Below are positions 27,234-36,149 of a DNA stretch of 64,000 nt, one piece after another. A program made the translations under genes and the position numbers. This stretch comes from Fidelibacterota bacterium 408169 (GTDB lineage Bacteria; Fidelibacterota; Marinisomatia; Marinisomatales; TCS55): assembly GCA_002256485.1 (NCBI GenBank), contig NNSG01000001.1, positions 304,816-368,815 of the forward strand. Direction: 5' to 3'. The notes beneath the pieces are model-generated. The model saw only the letters and a list, made by a program, of their open reading frames with translations, had not been told where the DNA came from and made no database searches. Numbering within the stretch: the first letter of the stretch is position 1; the number at the start of each line of letters is the position of its first letter.

Positions 27234-29045
27234 TCATTCTTTTGCTTTTTTAATTATTTCCACAGCAATTTTTTCAGGTATGCCCGTTCTAATGGAAATT
27301 TCTGTTTGATCTGAATTGGCGATCATTTCAGTTGATTCAAAGGATTGCAGGAGTTTCTGTACGCGTTTTGGCCCCATTCCTGCAATATCATCAAAAACCG
27401 ATGATAAAGCTCCTTTACGCTTGCTTCGCTGAAAAGTTATTGCAAAGCGGTGTGCTTCATCACGGATTCTCCTTAATAAAATGAGTCCGGGTGATTGTTT
27501 GTGAATTGTTTGCGGATCGGAAATGCCCGGTACAAATACTTCCTCCAAACGCTTAGCTAAACCCACTATGGGAATATAGTCCAACCCAAGTTCACGCATC
27601 GCTGATAATGCCATGCTTAACTGTCCTTTTCCTCCGTCAATTAAAATAAGATCAGGGAAACTACCCTTATCTTTTTTCACGCGTAAATAACGTCTGTGAA
27701 CCACTTCTCTTATGGCAGCAAAATCATCAATTCCAACAACCGTTTTGATTTTGAATTTCCGATATTCAGATTTACGAGCTTTGCCATCTACAAAACAAAC
27801 CATGGATGCAACAGTATTCGTACCGCCAAGATGAGAGATATCGAATGCCTCTATTCGCCTCGGTGGTGCTTTTAATTGCAAATCTTCCTGTAGTTGATTC
27901 ACCATCTTCGGTACAAGTTCCAAACGTTTCTTCCGATTAATCAGCCATTCACCCAAAAGTAGCTTGGCGTTTTGAAAAGACATACGAACTTCTTTAGCCT
28001 TTTCACCACGTATCGGTTGACGAATGGCGACTTTGCTTCCCTTCTTTTCTGAAAGCCATTCTTCCAGTTCATCCTGACCTTCAGGTAAAATTGAAACAGT
28101 GATTTCTTTTGGTAGAAAATCCGTATCCATATAAAATCGTGAAATCACTGACGAAAATACTGTTGATTCATTTTCATCAAGATTTTGCAGAGATACTTTT
28201 TCACGTCCAAAGATACGTCCATTCCTTACGCGCAGAATTGTCATAACACCAATATCATCTTTTCGTGCTAATGCAAAAATATCTCTATCGTTAAAATCAA
28301 CTGTCACTTTACGTTGACGTTCTTTAAATCGTCTAACAGCATTGTATTGATCACGGTACATAGCCGCATCTTCGTATCGTAAATCTGCCGCTGCTATATC
28401 CATTTGCATACGAACATATTCCTCTGTTTCTTTGGTTTGTCCTTGCAAAAATTTTATAACTCTGTCAATCATGGCATTATAATGATCTCTATTTATAAGT
28501 CCTTCGCACGGACCTTCACATTTATTAATATGATAATCCAAACATAATTTCACTTTTTTAGTAGCTACTGATTCATCATCCATAAAATAACTACAGCTCC
28601 GAACCGGAAATATTTTGTGCAACGCTTTTAATGAATATCGAAGACTTTTAACATCGGTGTATGGACCGAAATATTTAGAGCCATCCTTTTCTATTTTTCG
28701 TGTGAGAAGTACTTGAGGATAAGGCTCATGTGTAATACGAATAAATGGAAATGATTTATCATCTTTTAGATCAATATTGTACTTGGGTTGAATTTCTTTA
28801 ACCATATTTGCTTCTGTTAGTAACGCTTCCACGTTAGATCGTACAATTATCCATTCTACATCCTTTATTCGTTTTATCATGGATTGATTTTTGGGTGTTT
28901 GATATTTATTTTTCTGAAAATATGACCTTACACGGTTGCGGAGATTTTTAGCCTTTCCAATATATATAATATCCCCATCCATATTTTTAAACTGATAGAC
29001 ACCTGGCTTGGTGGGTATATGTTTAAGTTTTTCTTTTAAATTCAT
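27234..29045 (-). CDS. uvrC: Excinuclease ABC subunit C
   Basis: Nucleotide-excision repair nuclease making both incisions with UvrB. The N-terminal GIY-YIG domain has GVYQFKNMDGDIIYIGKA. A UVR motif lies at about 200-235, the RNase H-like domain with FDISHLGGTNTVASMV and LILIDGGKGQL follows, and tandem HhH at the C-terminus includes IAGMGPKRVQKLL. At 603 residues it is full length. It overlaps the upstream hydrolase gene by 4 bp. Confidence 0.96.
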   Translation of the reverse strand: MNLKEKLKHIPTKPGVYQFKNMDGDIIYIGKAKNLRNRVRSYFQKNKYQTPKNQSMIKRIKDVEWIIVRSNVEALLTEANMVKEIQPKYNIDLKDDKSFPFIRITHEPYPQVLLTRKIEKDGSKYFGPYTDVKSLRYSLKALHKIFPVRSCSYFMDDESVATKKVKLCLDYHINKCEGPCEGLINRDHYNAMIDRVIKFLQGQTKETEEYVRMQMDIAAADLRYEDAAMYRDQYNAVRRFKERQRKVTVDFNDRDIFALARKDDIGVMTILRVRNGRIFGREKVSLQNLDENESTVFSSVISRFYMDTDFLPKEITVSILPEGQDELEEWLSEKKGSKVAIRQPIRGEKAKEVRMSFQNAKLLLGEWLINRKKRLELVPKMVNQLQEDLQLKAPPRRIEAFDISHLGGTNTVASMVCFVDGKARKSEYRKFKIKTVVGIDDFAAIREVVHRRYLRVKKDKGSFPDLILIDGGKGQLSMALSAMRELGLDYIPIVGLAKRLEEVFVPGISDPQTIHKQSPGLILLRRIRDEAHRFAITFQRSKRKGALSSVFDDIAGMGPKRVQKLLQSFESTEMIANSDQTEISIRTGIPEKIAVEIIKKAKE

Positions 29046-30667
29046 TCTACTGGAAAAATTTCATTTATATTTTCAGCAACTTCCACTCCATCCAAATACA
29101 GCATAACTGCTTCAAAAGAATTGTGTTTAAGGTTTTGAGCAACATGATCAGGGGAAATTGTATATCGTCCTACTGTTTTTGACGTATTCCAATCCAAATC
29201 GTCAAAAGAAACGTAAATAAGCTCCGAGCAAACAATTTCATTTTTGGATTCCACATCAAAGTTGAAATCGTAGCTTTTGCCGATTTGAGAGAATGCATTT
29301 AATAAATATGATCGCTTATTTTCTAATGTTAATTCATTATAACGGATGACACCCAAATCGTCAATATTAAGAAAATGCTGTAAAGTATTTATCTGAACTC
29401 CAGGTCGTAAAGCTTCTATAATCAAATGCCCATTTAGAATTGACTCTTGAAAACTAGGACCTGAATAATTGTATCTTACTTTCGCTTCTTTATATATGTC
29501 AGGCAGTTCATCCCAAACACCTAATTCTCTCAATTCATTTTCTGTTCCAGACCAAAGAGCAACGTGAGACCAGTAACCAGGTATTAAATGATCTGTTAAT
29601 CGAAAAGGCGCCTTTTCCAGTAAAATATCCAACGGTTGCAGATTTGCAATTATTTCAGATTGTTTATCTTTGGGTAAGTCATCAAGCTTTCCTCTACGTG
29701 AAACAATGATACCCGCAGTATTACCAAACATTTTACTCACTTGATTGGTTGCGTCACTGCTGATTAAGCGAATACTGTCTTCAATTTTATTTTTAAAAAT
29801 ATTAAGTCTGCTTATTGAAAATATTGATTCAGTTTCCAGCGAACTGTTATTTCTAATCCCTGCATAAGACGGGCTGCCGTAAATCATCATATTCAAATAC
29901 TGGTTATCGGGATCATTCTGTACTAAATCTGAATAAGGATGATCATTTTCCCATTGTTCAACCTTTGAAATAAATTCGATTGCTTTAATCAATCGTTGCA
30001 TTTTTTTCCTGTCCGTGTAGCTCTCGGATACGACGCGCAAATAGCCTTCCACTTCCGGATCAATTCCGGATTCATTGATAATATAGCGAAGCTTGTTGTG
30101 TTCTTCATATGGTGCTATGGCCACAAGATAATTATCATAGAGCAATAATGCAAAAGTCAATCCGAGTTTTAATTTTTTAATTACAATTTTACCAGCAGCA
30201 TCATTCGGATTGATCTGGATATATTCCTCAGGATTTCCTCCAAATAATTGTCTTATTTTGCTTTTCTGATAAAAAAATGTAGGGTTTTCATCATTAATCA
30301 AAAGAGTCACATTTTCATTTGTCAGCGGTGCCAAACTGGATATTCCATCCAACAGCTTTTCTCGTAATTCCTTATATCGTGTTGCAGCATAGTTCAGATA
30401 CGTAATATCTGATGCTTTTAATACTGCTTTTTCCCCCAAAGCATTATATGTGTTAACAGCACGGACACGCCAGACGAGTGCATATTCAATCTGTGGCTGA
30501 TAATTATAAATTGTTTCATGGATGTCTAAATTATCAGATGTCAACATTTCTATAGCAGAAATGGACAAAGCAATCCTGTCAAATTCTTCATTAGGGTCAA
30601 TATCCTGGCTATCCAGAATTGTAATTTGGAGAATGAATATTGTCAGAATGGTAAAATAATTCTTCAT
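29042..30667 (-). CDS. YiiX/DUF830-like permuted papain-fold hydrolase, exported
   Basis: Protein of 541 residues with a signal peptide (about 1-20) and a long helical N-terminal region. The C-terminal domain resembles YiiX (permuted NlpC/P60 amidases): the His in GYWSHVALW (about residue 370) and the Cys in NEIVCSELIYVSF (about 485) form the likely catalytic pair. Substrates of the family include lipid amides or peptidoglycan-like bonds; here unknown. It overlaps uvrC by 4 bp, which looks like simple co-transcription. Confidence 0.8.
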   Translation of the reverse strand: MKNYFTILTIFILQITILDSQDIDPNEEFDRIALSISAIEMLTSDNLDIHETIYNYQPQIEYALVWRVRAVNTYNALGEKAVLKASDITYLNYAATRYKELREKLLDGISSLAPLTNENVTLLINDENPTFFYQKSKIRQLFGGNPEEYIQINPNDAAGKIVIKKLKLGLTFALLLYDNYLVAIAPYEEHNKLRYIINESGIDPEVEGYLRVVSESYTDRKKMQRLIKAIEFISKVEQWENDHPYSDLVQNDPDNQYLNMMIYGSPSYAGIRNNSSLETESIFSISRLNIFKNKIEDSIRLISSDATNQVSKMFGNTAGIIVSRRGKLDDLPKDKQSEIIANLQPLDILLEKAPFRLTDHLIPGYWSHVALWSGTENELRELGVWDELPDIYKEAKVRYNYSGPSFQESILNGHLIIEALRPGVQINTLQHFLNIDDLGVIRYNELTLENKRSYLLNAFSQIGKSYDFNFDVESKNEIVCSELIYVSFDDLDWNTSKTVGRYTISPDHVAQNLKHNSFEAVMLYLDGVEVAENINEIFPVE

Positions 30668-30844
30668 TATTAAATTATTTATTACTTATACTATTTTAGG
30701 AGTTCCTGAAATTACCAGTAAATTTGTAAATATAGAAAATATAGTCTTTAATAATTATAAATTGATATTAAATTTTTGGAACAATTATTAATTGATAGTT
30801 GTTGATAATATTAATTCTAACAAATAAAACCAAAAGGAATAAAT

Positions 30845-31150
30845 ATGTTTTCAAGAAAAATTAAAATAGTATCTTTTACTTTGGTACTGGCTTTAGGAAC
30901 ATTTGGTGTTGCAAGTGGTTTTAATAAATCCGAGACTAAATCAGTAACCAAAGAATGTTCATCAAAAAATGCAGCTAAATGTACCAAATCTGCAGCGAAT
31001 GCAGAAGCAAAGGTATGTGAGAATAAAGTTGAAGCGAATACAGGTTCCAAATCTGATTCTTGTTGTAAAACAGCTGCAGGAAAAACATGTGAAAATAAAG
31101 CTGAAAAGCAATGTTCAAAATCAATTGAATCGACAAAATCAACTATATAA
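30845..31150 (+). CDS. Small exported Cys/Lys/Ala-rich protein
   Basis: Protein of 101 residues after an AAGGAA site. The N-terminal signal helix (about 5-25) is followed by a mature part of low complexity rich in Lys, Ala, Ser, Glu and Thr, with eight Cys including CxxC-like spacings and a CC pair (KECSSKNAAKC, CCKTAAGKTC). This could bind metal or form disulfides. No family recognised. Single gene ending in a strong terminator at 31177. Confidence 0.72.
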   Translation: MFSRKIKIVSFTLVLALGTFGVASGFNKSETKSVTKECSSKNAAKCTKSAANAEAKVCENKVEANTGSKSDSCCKTAAGKTCENKAEKQCSKSIESTKSTI

Positions 31151-31176
31151 AGACAATATTCTTTTTATAATAAAAA

Positions 31177-31201
31177 CCCTCGATTTCTCGAGGGTTTTTT
31201 G
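31177..31201 (+). terminator. Rho-independent terminator after the Cys-rich gene
   Basis: Stem CCCTCGA/TCGAGGG (7 bp, 4-nt loop) followed by seven T, 27 bp after the stop codon. Confidence 0.9.
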
Positions 31202-31252
31202 TTTATGTTCATTCTTAATCAACTATGTAAATAAAATTCCATTAATTCTTAC

Positions 31253-31952
31253 ATGAAACAACATTTGAATCCTATTTTAATAATTAGTTTCGCTCTTCTA
31301 TTTCTATTTACATCAAATGGTTGTTACACAACAACTCATCGAGGACCATGGACAATTAAGCCAGGCAATATTTCTCCTTCGGTCAACTATATTTGGTTTA
31401 AAAAATACAGAAGCTGATGACGATGATGATCCAATGGAGTTAATTGGTATTGAAACACGATTAGGAATAATGGATCGAATGGATATTGGCTATATGCGTA
31501 CAATGGATATATCATCCTACATGGATGATGACGATGCTAAAGGTGCAGACATGCACATTATTGACATAAAATATCAGTTCGTTGATAGGAAAAAAGTGGA
31601 TGCTTCTTTACAATTCAAATGGGGAAATGTCATCAATCTGGAAAATGGCGACAATGAGAAATTTTGGCAAAATATGGTGGTGTTTTCTGCAGGCAGTGAA
31701 TTTTATGAAAATAGATTCTTCTGCCATTTTACGCTGGAATTTTTAGATGATAAATGGCATCCATTACCGAGTTGGATTATTGATAATGAAAGTGATATTT
31801 CTTTTGCCGACCTCACCAAGCAAATAACTTTAGGATATGAGATACCCAATAGGACTGGTTTATATCCTGTAGTAGTTGTTGGCAGGCAATTCAATGATGA
31901 TTTAAGTGTAGGTAATAATATGATTAATATTGGTGTAAATATTTATAAGTAA
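31253..31952 (+). pseudogene. Lipoprotein gene with an apparent frameshift at an A-run
   Basis: The frame starting at ATG 31253 gives a lipoprotein signal (lipobox TSNGC at about 20-24) and runs to a TGA near 31417. The +1 frame then stays open to 31952 with an acidic start (NTEADDDDDPMELIG) and a beta-rich remainder ending GVNIYK. Removing one A from the A6 run near 31400 joins them into about 232 residues. The ATG of the downstream frame at 31317 has no ribosome binding site and lies inside the signal-peptide region. Sequencing error, recent mutation or recoding cannot be told apart here. Family unknown. Confidence 0.68.
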
Positions 31953-31957
31953 ATGGT

Positions 31958-32350
31958 ATGAGATCGAAACAGCACATACTATTTTTATTTATTCTGATCT
32001 TTAGTGCGTGTAATAAAATGCATACGTATGACTGGGAGATCCCCTATGGTTCATGGAAGATCCATTCCTACGAAGATGATATGGTCATTTACCAATTAAC
32101 AGGAACGTATGAAATAGATGATGGTGGATTCAGCATCAAACCTGATAATGAATTCATTTATAGATCATTCGGATGGTGTGGTACTCCTCCATTAATATAT
32201 TATGATATTGAAGGATTATGGAAAGAATTGGATGAAAATGTATTAAAAGTCAGCTTTTTTGAATATGATTATGAAATTGAGTGGGTAATGGAAATAGTAA
32301 ATCGTCAACAATATTTCTTAACTGTAATACATCACTACGATTGGGAATAA
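31958..32350 (+). CDS. Small lipoprotein, function unknown
   Basis: Protein of 130 residues with a lipoprotein signal (lipobox FSAC at about 15-18). The mature part is rich in Tyr, Trp, Asp and Glu with predicted beta strands, similar to lipocalin-like small lipoproteins, but I do not recognise the family. It begins 5 bp after the frameshifted lipoprotein gene, so the two form one unit. Its 3' end overlaps the convergent serC by 16 bp. Confidence 0.72.
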   Translation: MRSKQHILFLFILIFSACNKMHTYDWEIPYGSWKIHSYEDDMVIYQLTGTYEIDDGGFSIKPDNEFIYRSFGWCGTPPLIYYDIEGLWKELDENVLKVSFFEYDYEIEWVMEIVNRQQYFLTVIHHYDWE

Positions 32351-33408
32351 TTCTGTATAGCATCTACTAAATTTTTCACTCCTTCTTTTGGCATAGCATT
32401 GTAGATAGACGCCCTGAACCCTCCCACAGACCGGTGGCCTTTTAAGGTGACCAATCCACGTTTAGCACAATAATTTAAAAAATCCTTTTCATCTCCTCCA
32501 TTGGCAAATATAAATGGAACATTCATTAACGATCTGTCCTCTTTAGCTACGGGACTTTTGAAAATTGGATTACGTTCAATTTCACCATAAAGGAGTTTTG
32601 CCTTTGCCTTGTTTTGCTCAAATATTTCCTCTATTCCGCCTAAATGGTTTAACCAGTGTAATGTCCTGTTTACAACATAAATAGCAAATACAGGTGGTGT
32701 ATTAAACATAGAGTCTTTTTCTGAATGTATAGCAAAATCCAGCATGGCAGGTAAATCACGTCCTGATTTGCCAATGAGGTCTTCTCGTAAGATAACAATC
32801 GTTACTCCGGCAGGACCCATATTCTTCTGGGCGCCTGCGTATATGATTCCAAACTTGCTTACATCTATAGGGCGGCTGAAAATGTCTGAACTCATATCGC
32901 TTACTAAGAATCCATTAGCATCAGGAAATTCAAACCATTGTGTACCGTATATAGTATTATTGGTTGTAATGTGCAGATAGACTTGATCCGAACTCTGTTC
33001 AAAATCTTTTGGAATATGATTATAAACAGTCTCTTTGGATGAGCACACTACATTTACCTTTCCATAAATGCGTGCTTCTTTTATGGCTTTGGCTGACCAT
33101 GCACCCGTATCTGTATAATCCGCTGTTACATCATCCGTGAGTATATTCATGGGAATCATTGAAAACTGTAGACTGGCACCACCTTGCAAAAATAAAATCC
33201 TATAGTTATCGGGTACATTCAGAAATTGGTGGATGAGCTGACGAGTTTCGGTTATCATATCTACAATCGGTGCAGACCGATGACTCATTTCCAAAATGCT
33301 CATGCTATGGTTATCATAATTCACCACCGCTTCTGCAGCTTCTTTTAAAACCACTTCTGGTAAAACTGCTGGGCCTGCACTGAAATTGTAAATTTTTTGC
33401 TTTTCCAT
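32335..33408 (-). CDS. serC: Phosphoserine aminotransferase
   Basis: PLP enzyme converting 3-phosphohydroxypyruvate to phosphoserine in serine synthesis (also used in PLP synthesis). The N-terminus YNFSAGPAVLPEVVL, LQGGASLQFSMIPMN and the Schiff-base Lys in YAGAQKNMGPAGV are diagnostic, and the C-terminus has GHRSVGGFRASIYNAMP. It has 357 residues, normal length. No serA gene is adjacent. Confidence 0.96.
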   Translation of the reverse strand: MEKQKIYNFSAGPAVLPEVVLKEAAEAVVNYDNHSMSILEMSHRSAPIVDMITETRQLIHQFLNVPDNYRILFLQGGASLQFSMIPMNILTDDVTADYTDTGAWSAKAIKEARIYGKVNVVCSSKETVYNHIPKDFEQSSDQVYLHITTNNTIYGTQWFEFPDANGFLVSDMSSDIFSRPIDVSKFGIIYAGAQKNMGPAGVTIVILREDLIGKSGRDLPAMLDFAIHSEKDSMFNTPPVFAIYVVNRTLHWLNHLGGIEEIFEQNKAKAKLLYGEIERNPIFKSPVAKEDRSLMNVPFIFANGGDEKDFLNYCAKRGLVTLKGHRSVGGFRASIYNAMPKEGVKNLVDAIQNYSQS

Positions 33409-33452
33409 ATGAGCGGAAATTAATCGCCTTTTATACTATTTAGTAAAACAAA

Positions 33453-33482
33453 AATGCCCCAACAAAATACTGTTGAGGCATT
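33453..33482 (-). terminator. Rho-independent terminator of the sigma-factor operon
   Basis: Read leftwards: AATGCC paired with GGCATT and inner CAACA/TGTTG around a short loop, followed by TTTTTGTTTT. It lies 24 bp after the stop of the lipoprotein gene at 33507 and upstream of serC, so serC needs its own promoter. Confidence 0.8.
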
Positions 33483-33506
33483 ATTTTATATAATATAAAC
33501 GAAATT

Positions 33507-34478
33507 TTATGGTCTTTCAATACGATATGGAAGAGACCACACTGCTGTATTATATCCACCATCACTTATAAACAATGTGGCATTATCAATAAGTCCATAG
33601 TGCATATTAAAAACGCGAACATGATGGTTTGAATGCATACTATGTGCACGCCAATATCGTGAAAAAACATTATCTTCTGCAACAGCATCGCCAAAAATTT
33701 CTGCATCGTTCAATCGTCTGCGAGCACGTTCACCTCGTCCTCTTCCAAAGTGCATATGAACTTTTTCTCCGCTATCCAAATCTCCCAAATCGAAAACAGG
33801 ATCATCATTTTCTACTGTTAGTTCAATTCTCAGTGTGTCGCCGGGATTAAAGGCAGGAAGATTATCCCTTGGGATAAACACTTCACTTGCATTATCTGCA
33901 GTATAATTAAATAGAGCATCACTACCATCCACAGTATAGAAAGACAAATCAGTAATCCTGACTTTATTACCTGCGCCACCAGTTCCGAGAGTTATTCCTT
34001 CAATCCGCCAGGGACGCTGACTGCTGCTGTCCGTGCGAACAAAACGAACACGTCGTTCAAACTCTTCAGAAAATGCCTTTACAAATGAATCCACCATTGT
34101 ATGGTTAGAATCCAAAGCTACCACATAAAAATTACCACTTATGGATCGATGCATTTCCGCGTATGCCGTATCATCCTGTACGTCAAATGTGAAGGTTCTT
34201 TCTCGATTTATAATGTGTCTACCGAAACGGAGTCTGTAGTCGGAATGAGGCCAGAGCGTATCCGACATAACTTTCATTCCTCCATCAACGTCCAGTCCAT
34301 CGGAATATTCTTCATCCATTGCACCTTCAGTATCTAGTACGTCGATATTTAAAACAACGTCGTCTTCCATCAACCTCATTAATTGTGAAATATCATCATC
34401 TTTCTGATTTTGTGTTTCCTCACAGGACATCCATATCATGCTAACTGCTGTTAAAATTGGTAAATATTTCTTCATCAT
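33507..34478 (-). CDS. Lipoprotein in the ECF sigma operon, function unknown
   Basis: Protein of 323 residues after a GGAAATA site. Lipoprotein signal with lipobox MSC at about 17-19, then an acidic segment, then beta-rich sequence. A His/Arg-rich stretch near 243-300 includes HMHFGRGRGERARRR and HSMHSNHHVRVFNMHYG, which could bind metal. No known family. Last gene of the sigma/anti-sigma/Spy-like operon, 20 bp after the Spy-like gene, so its product is probably a target or effector of the same envelope response. Confidence 0.7.
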   Translation of the reverse strand: MMKKYLPILTAVSMIWMSCEETQNQKDDDISQLMRLMEDDVVLNIDVLDTEGAMDEEYSDGLDVDGGMKVMSDTLWPHSDYRLRFGRHIINRERTFTFDVQDDTAYAEMHRSISGNFYVVALDSNHTMVDSFVKAFSEEFERRVRFVRTDSSSQRPWRIEGITLGTGGAGNKVRITDLSFYTVDGSDALFNYTADNASEVFIPRDNLPAFNPGDTLRIELTVENDDPVFDLGDLDSGEKVHMHFGRGRGERARRRLNDAEIFGDAVAEDNVFSRYWRAHSMHSNHHVRVFNMHYGLIDNATLFISDGGYNTAVWSLPYRIERP

Positions 34479-34498
34479 TATTTCCTTTCTACTTTTGG

Positions 34499-34993
34499 TT
34501 ACCAGCGGTCTCTTTTATATCGCCTGTTTTGTGTTTTTTTATGTTTTCTAATGTTATCTTTTGCCTCTCGACGCATTTTATGAGGTGCTAGCATTAGTTT
34601 AGCTATTTGCGTATTTGTTAATGTTCCCTCTAAACTTTTGACGAAAGCAATTTGATTATCTACTTTTTCCCGCTCAAATTTTTCAAACTTCTTTAATGCA
34701 GCAGCAAGGTCTTTATCCGAAACATCTTTTCCATCTTTTAATGTTTCAAATATAGGTTTGAGGGCATCTTTCCCTTCTTTCCGAATGTTTTCCATTTTGT
34801 CTTGATGAGTTCGAAATTTTGGGAAGAATTTTTCAGCTTGTTCTTCAGTTAATTCAAGTTCTTCAGTTAATTTCCAAATGTTCATGGTTTTCATACTTTT
34901 TCTGTCATCTTTTTCCCAGTCACCACGGGGCGGTTGGGCCATGACAAGCATTATTGGAACTAATACTATCAAGCCTGTGAAAATTTTCTTCAT
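34499..34993 (-). CDS. Spy/CpxP-like periplasmic protein
   Basis: Protein of 164 residues with a signal peptide (about 1-19) and a mature part that is almost all charged helix. The ELTEEQAEKFFPKF and LTNTQIAKLML segments resemble the LTxxQ motifs of Spy/CpxP/ZraP proteins, which are periplasmic chaperones or stress sensors. The C-terminus is strongly basic. A strong AGGAGA precedes the start. Translationally coupled to the anti-sigma gene (4-bp overlap). Confidence 0.78.
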   Translation of the reverse strand: MKKIFTGLIVLVPIMLVMAQPPRGDWEKDDRKSMKTMNIWKLTEELELTEEQAEKFFPKFRTHQDKMENIRKEGKDALKPIFETLKDGKDVSDKDLAAALKKFEKFEREKVDNQIAFVKSLEGTLTNTQIAKLMLAPHKMRREAKDNIRKHKKTQNRRYKRDRW

Positions 34994-35394
34994 AGCTCTA
35001 TCTCCTTTTCATTTTCATTAAATGCATGTTCATACTCTTGTTCTTCAAAAAATTCTAATACGGCCCAAACATCATCATCATCCAACAAATAAAGAGCCAT
35101 ATCCGCTACATACAGATCATAATCACTTGAATCAATTTCGCTGAAATATTCAAACGAATCTTCGAAACTATAATATTCCTCATAGTTCGTATCAAAAATT
35201 GAATTGTTTAATTGTGTAATTGACGTCCAACCAAAAATCAGAAGAAACGCGGCAGTTGCCATACTGCTTAGTAAGCGTGTTCTCTTCAATTCTAATTGAT
35301 GCTGTGCATCATGTAGCCTGGCAATGAATTGTCCTTCATCAATTGCAGCATTTTCTGTATTTAAAACGTTTCGTAATTGGTCTTCAAAGTTCAT
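34990..35394 (-). CDS. Probable anti-sigma factor, single-pass membrane protein
   Basis: Protein of 134 residues with a cytoplasmic helical part (1-42), one membrane helix (about 43-60) and a very acidic outer part rich in Asp, Glu and Tyr. There is no zinc-type HxxxCxxC motif. The call comes from topology and from position: it overlaps the ECF sigma gene upstream by 11 bp and the Spy-like gene downstream by 4 bp. Confidence 0.7.
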   Translation of the reverse strand: MNFEDQLRNVLNTENAAIDEGQFIARLHDAQHQLELKRTRLLSSMATAAFLLIFGWTSITQLNNSIFDTNYEEYYSFEDSFEYFSEIDSSDYDLYVADMALYLLDDDDVWAVLEFFEEQEYEHAFNENEKEIEL

Positions 35395-35911
35395 AAATAT
35401 CTTTCAACCATTCACGGAGTTTGTTAATTCCGTGGTGATAATTCACTTTTGCTGTTCCTTCTGACATATTTAATACCAATCCAATTTCTTTAAAAGGCAA
35501 TTCTTGATTCAGCCTCATCATGACCACATTTCGTTGTTTTCCAGGGAGTTTGGCCACATGAGTCCAAATTTCTGATTTACTGATACGAGGTTCTTCATTC
35601 GTATATGTTTGTTCCGGAGCTTGATCGAGGTGTAAAAAATTCCGCCATTTATTTCGTGTAAGGTACGTATTGGCAGTATTGACTTTTGCCCTGTATAAAT
35701 ACGTTGTAAAGGCAGCATCAAAACGAAATTTTTTAAGACTTTTAAACATTTTAATAAAAACAGATTGTGCCAGATCTTCTGCATCCATTTCATCTGATGT
35801 AATGCGGAGGAAAAATCTGTTGACCGAGTCCAAATGACGTTTAACCAACTCGTCAAATGCTGACTGATCTCCGTTTTTAAATTGTTGTATGAGTTCATCA
35901 TCTGTTTTCAT
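35384..35911 (-). CDS. RNA polymerase ECF sigma factor
   Basis: Sigma-70 family protein of 175 residues with region 2 (about 25-92, DAEDLAQSVFIKMFK and FRFDAAFTTYLYRA) and region 4 helix-turn-helix (about 115-165, LPGKQRNVVMMRLNQELPFKEIGLVLNMSEGTAK). First gene of a four-gene operon with its probable anti-sigma factor, a Spy-like protein and a lipoprotein, which suggests control of an envelope-stress response. Divergent from the helicase gene across 238 bp that should hold both promoters. Confidence 0.93.
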   Translation of the reverse strand: MKTDDELIQQFKNGDQSAFDELVKRHLDSVNRFFLRITSDEMDAEDLAQSVFIKMFKSLKKFRFDAAFTTYLYRAKVNTANTYLTRNKWRNFLHLDQAPEQTYTNEEPRISKSEIWTHVAKLPGKQRNVVMMRLNQELPFKEIGLVLNMSEGTAKVNYHHGINKLREWLKDIYEL

Positions 35912-36149
35912 TCATTCACACCATAAGACACGTTTCGCATTCGAAAGGTTAAAAAATATTTTAAATACCTTAAAAGAAAAAACGTAATTATGAAATAGTC
36001 GGGATTAGGATTAGGATAAGAATTAAGCTAATGATTTGGAAAGTTGATATATTTTAATGATGGATTGTTTTAAATAATTATTTTACAAATGAGCATAAAC
36101 TTTACAATTATTGAAAGAATCATACTTCTTGCTTTCGGTAATTTAGACT

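Noticed and set aside
31317..31952. Separate 211-residue protein starting at 31317
   Set aside because: The first 27 or so codons are a shifted reading of a lipoprotein signal region and no ribosome binding site precedes the ATG.
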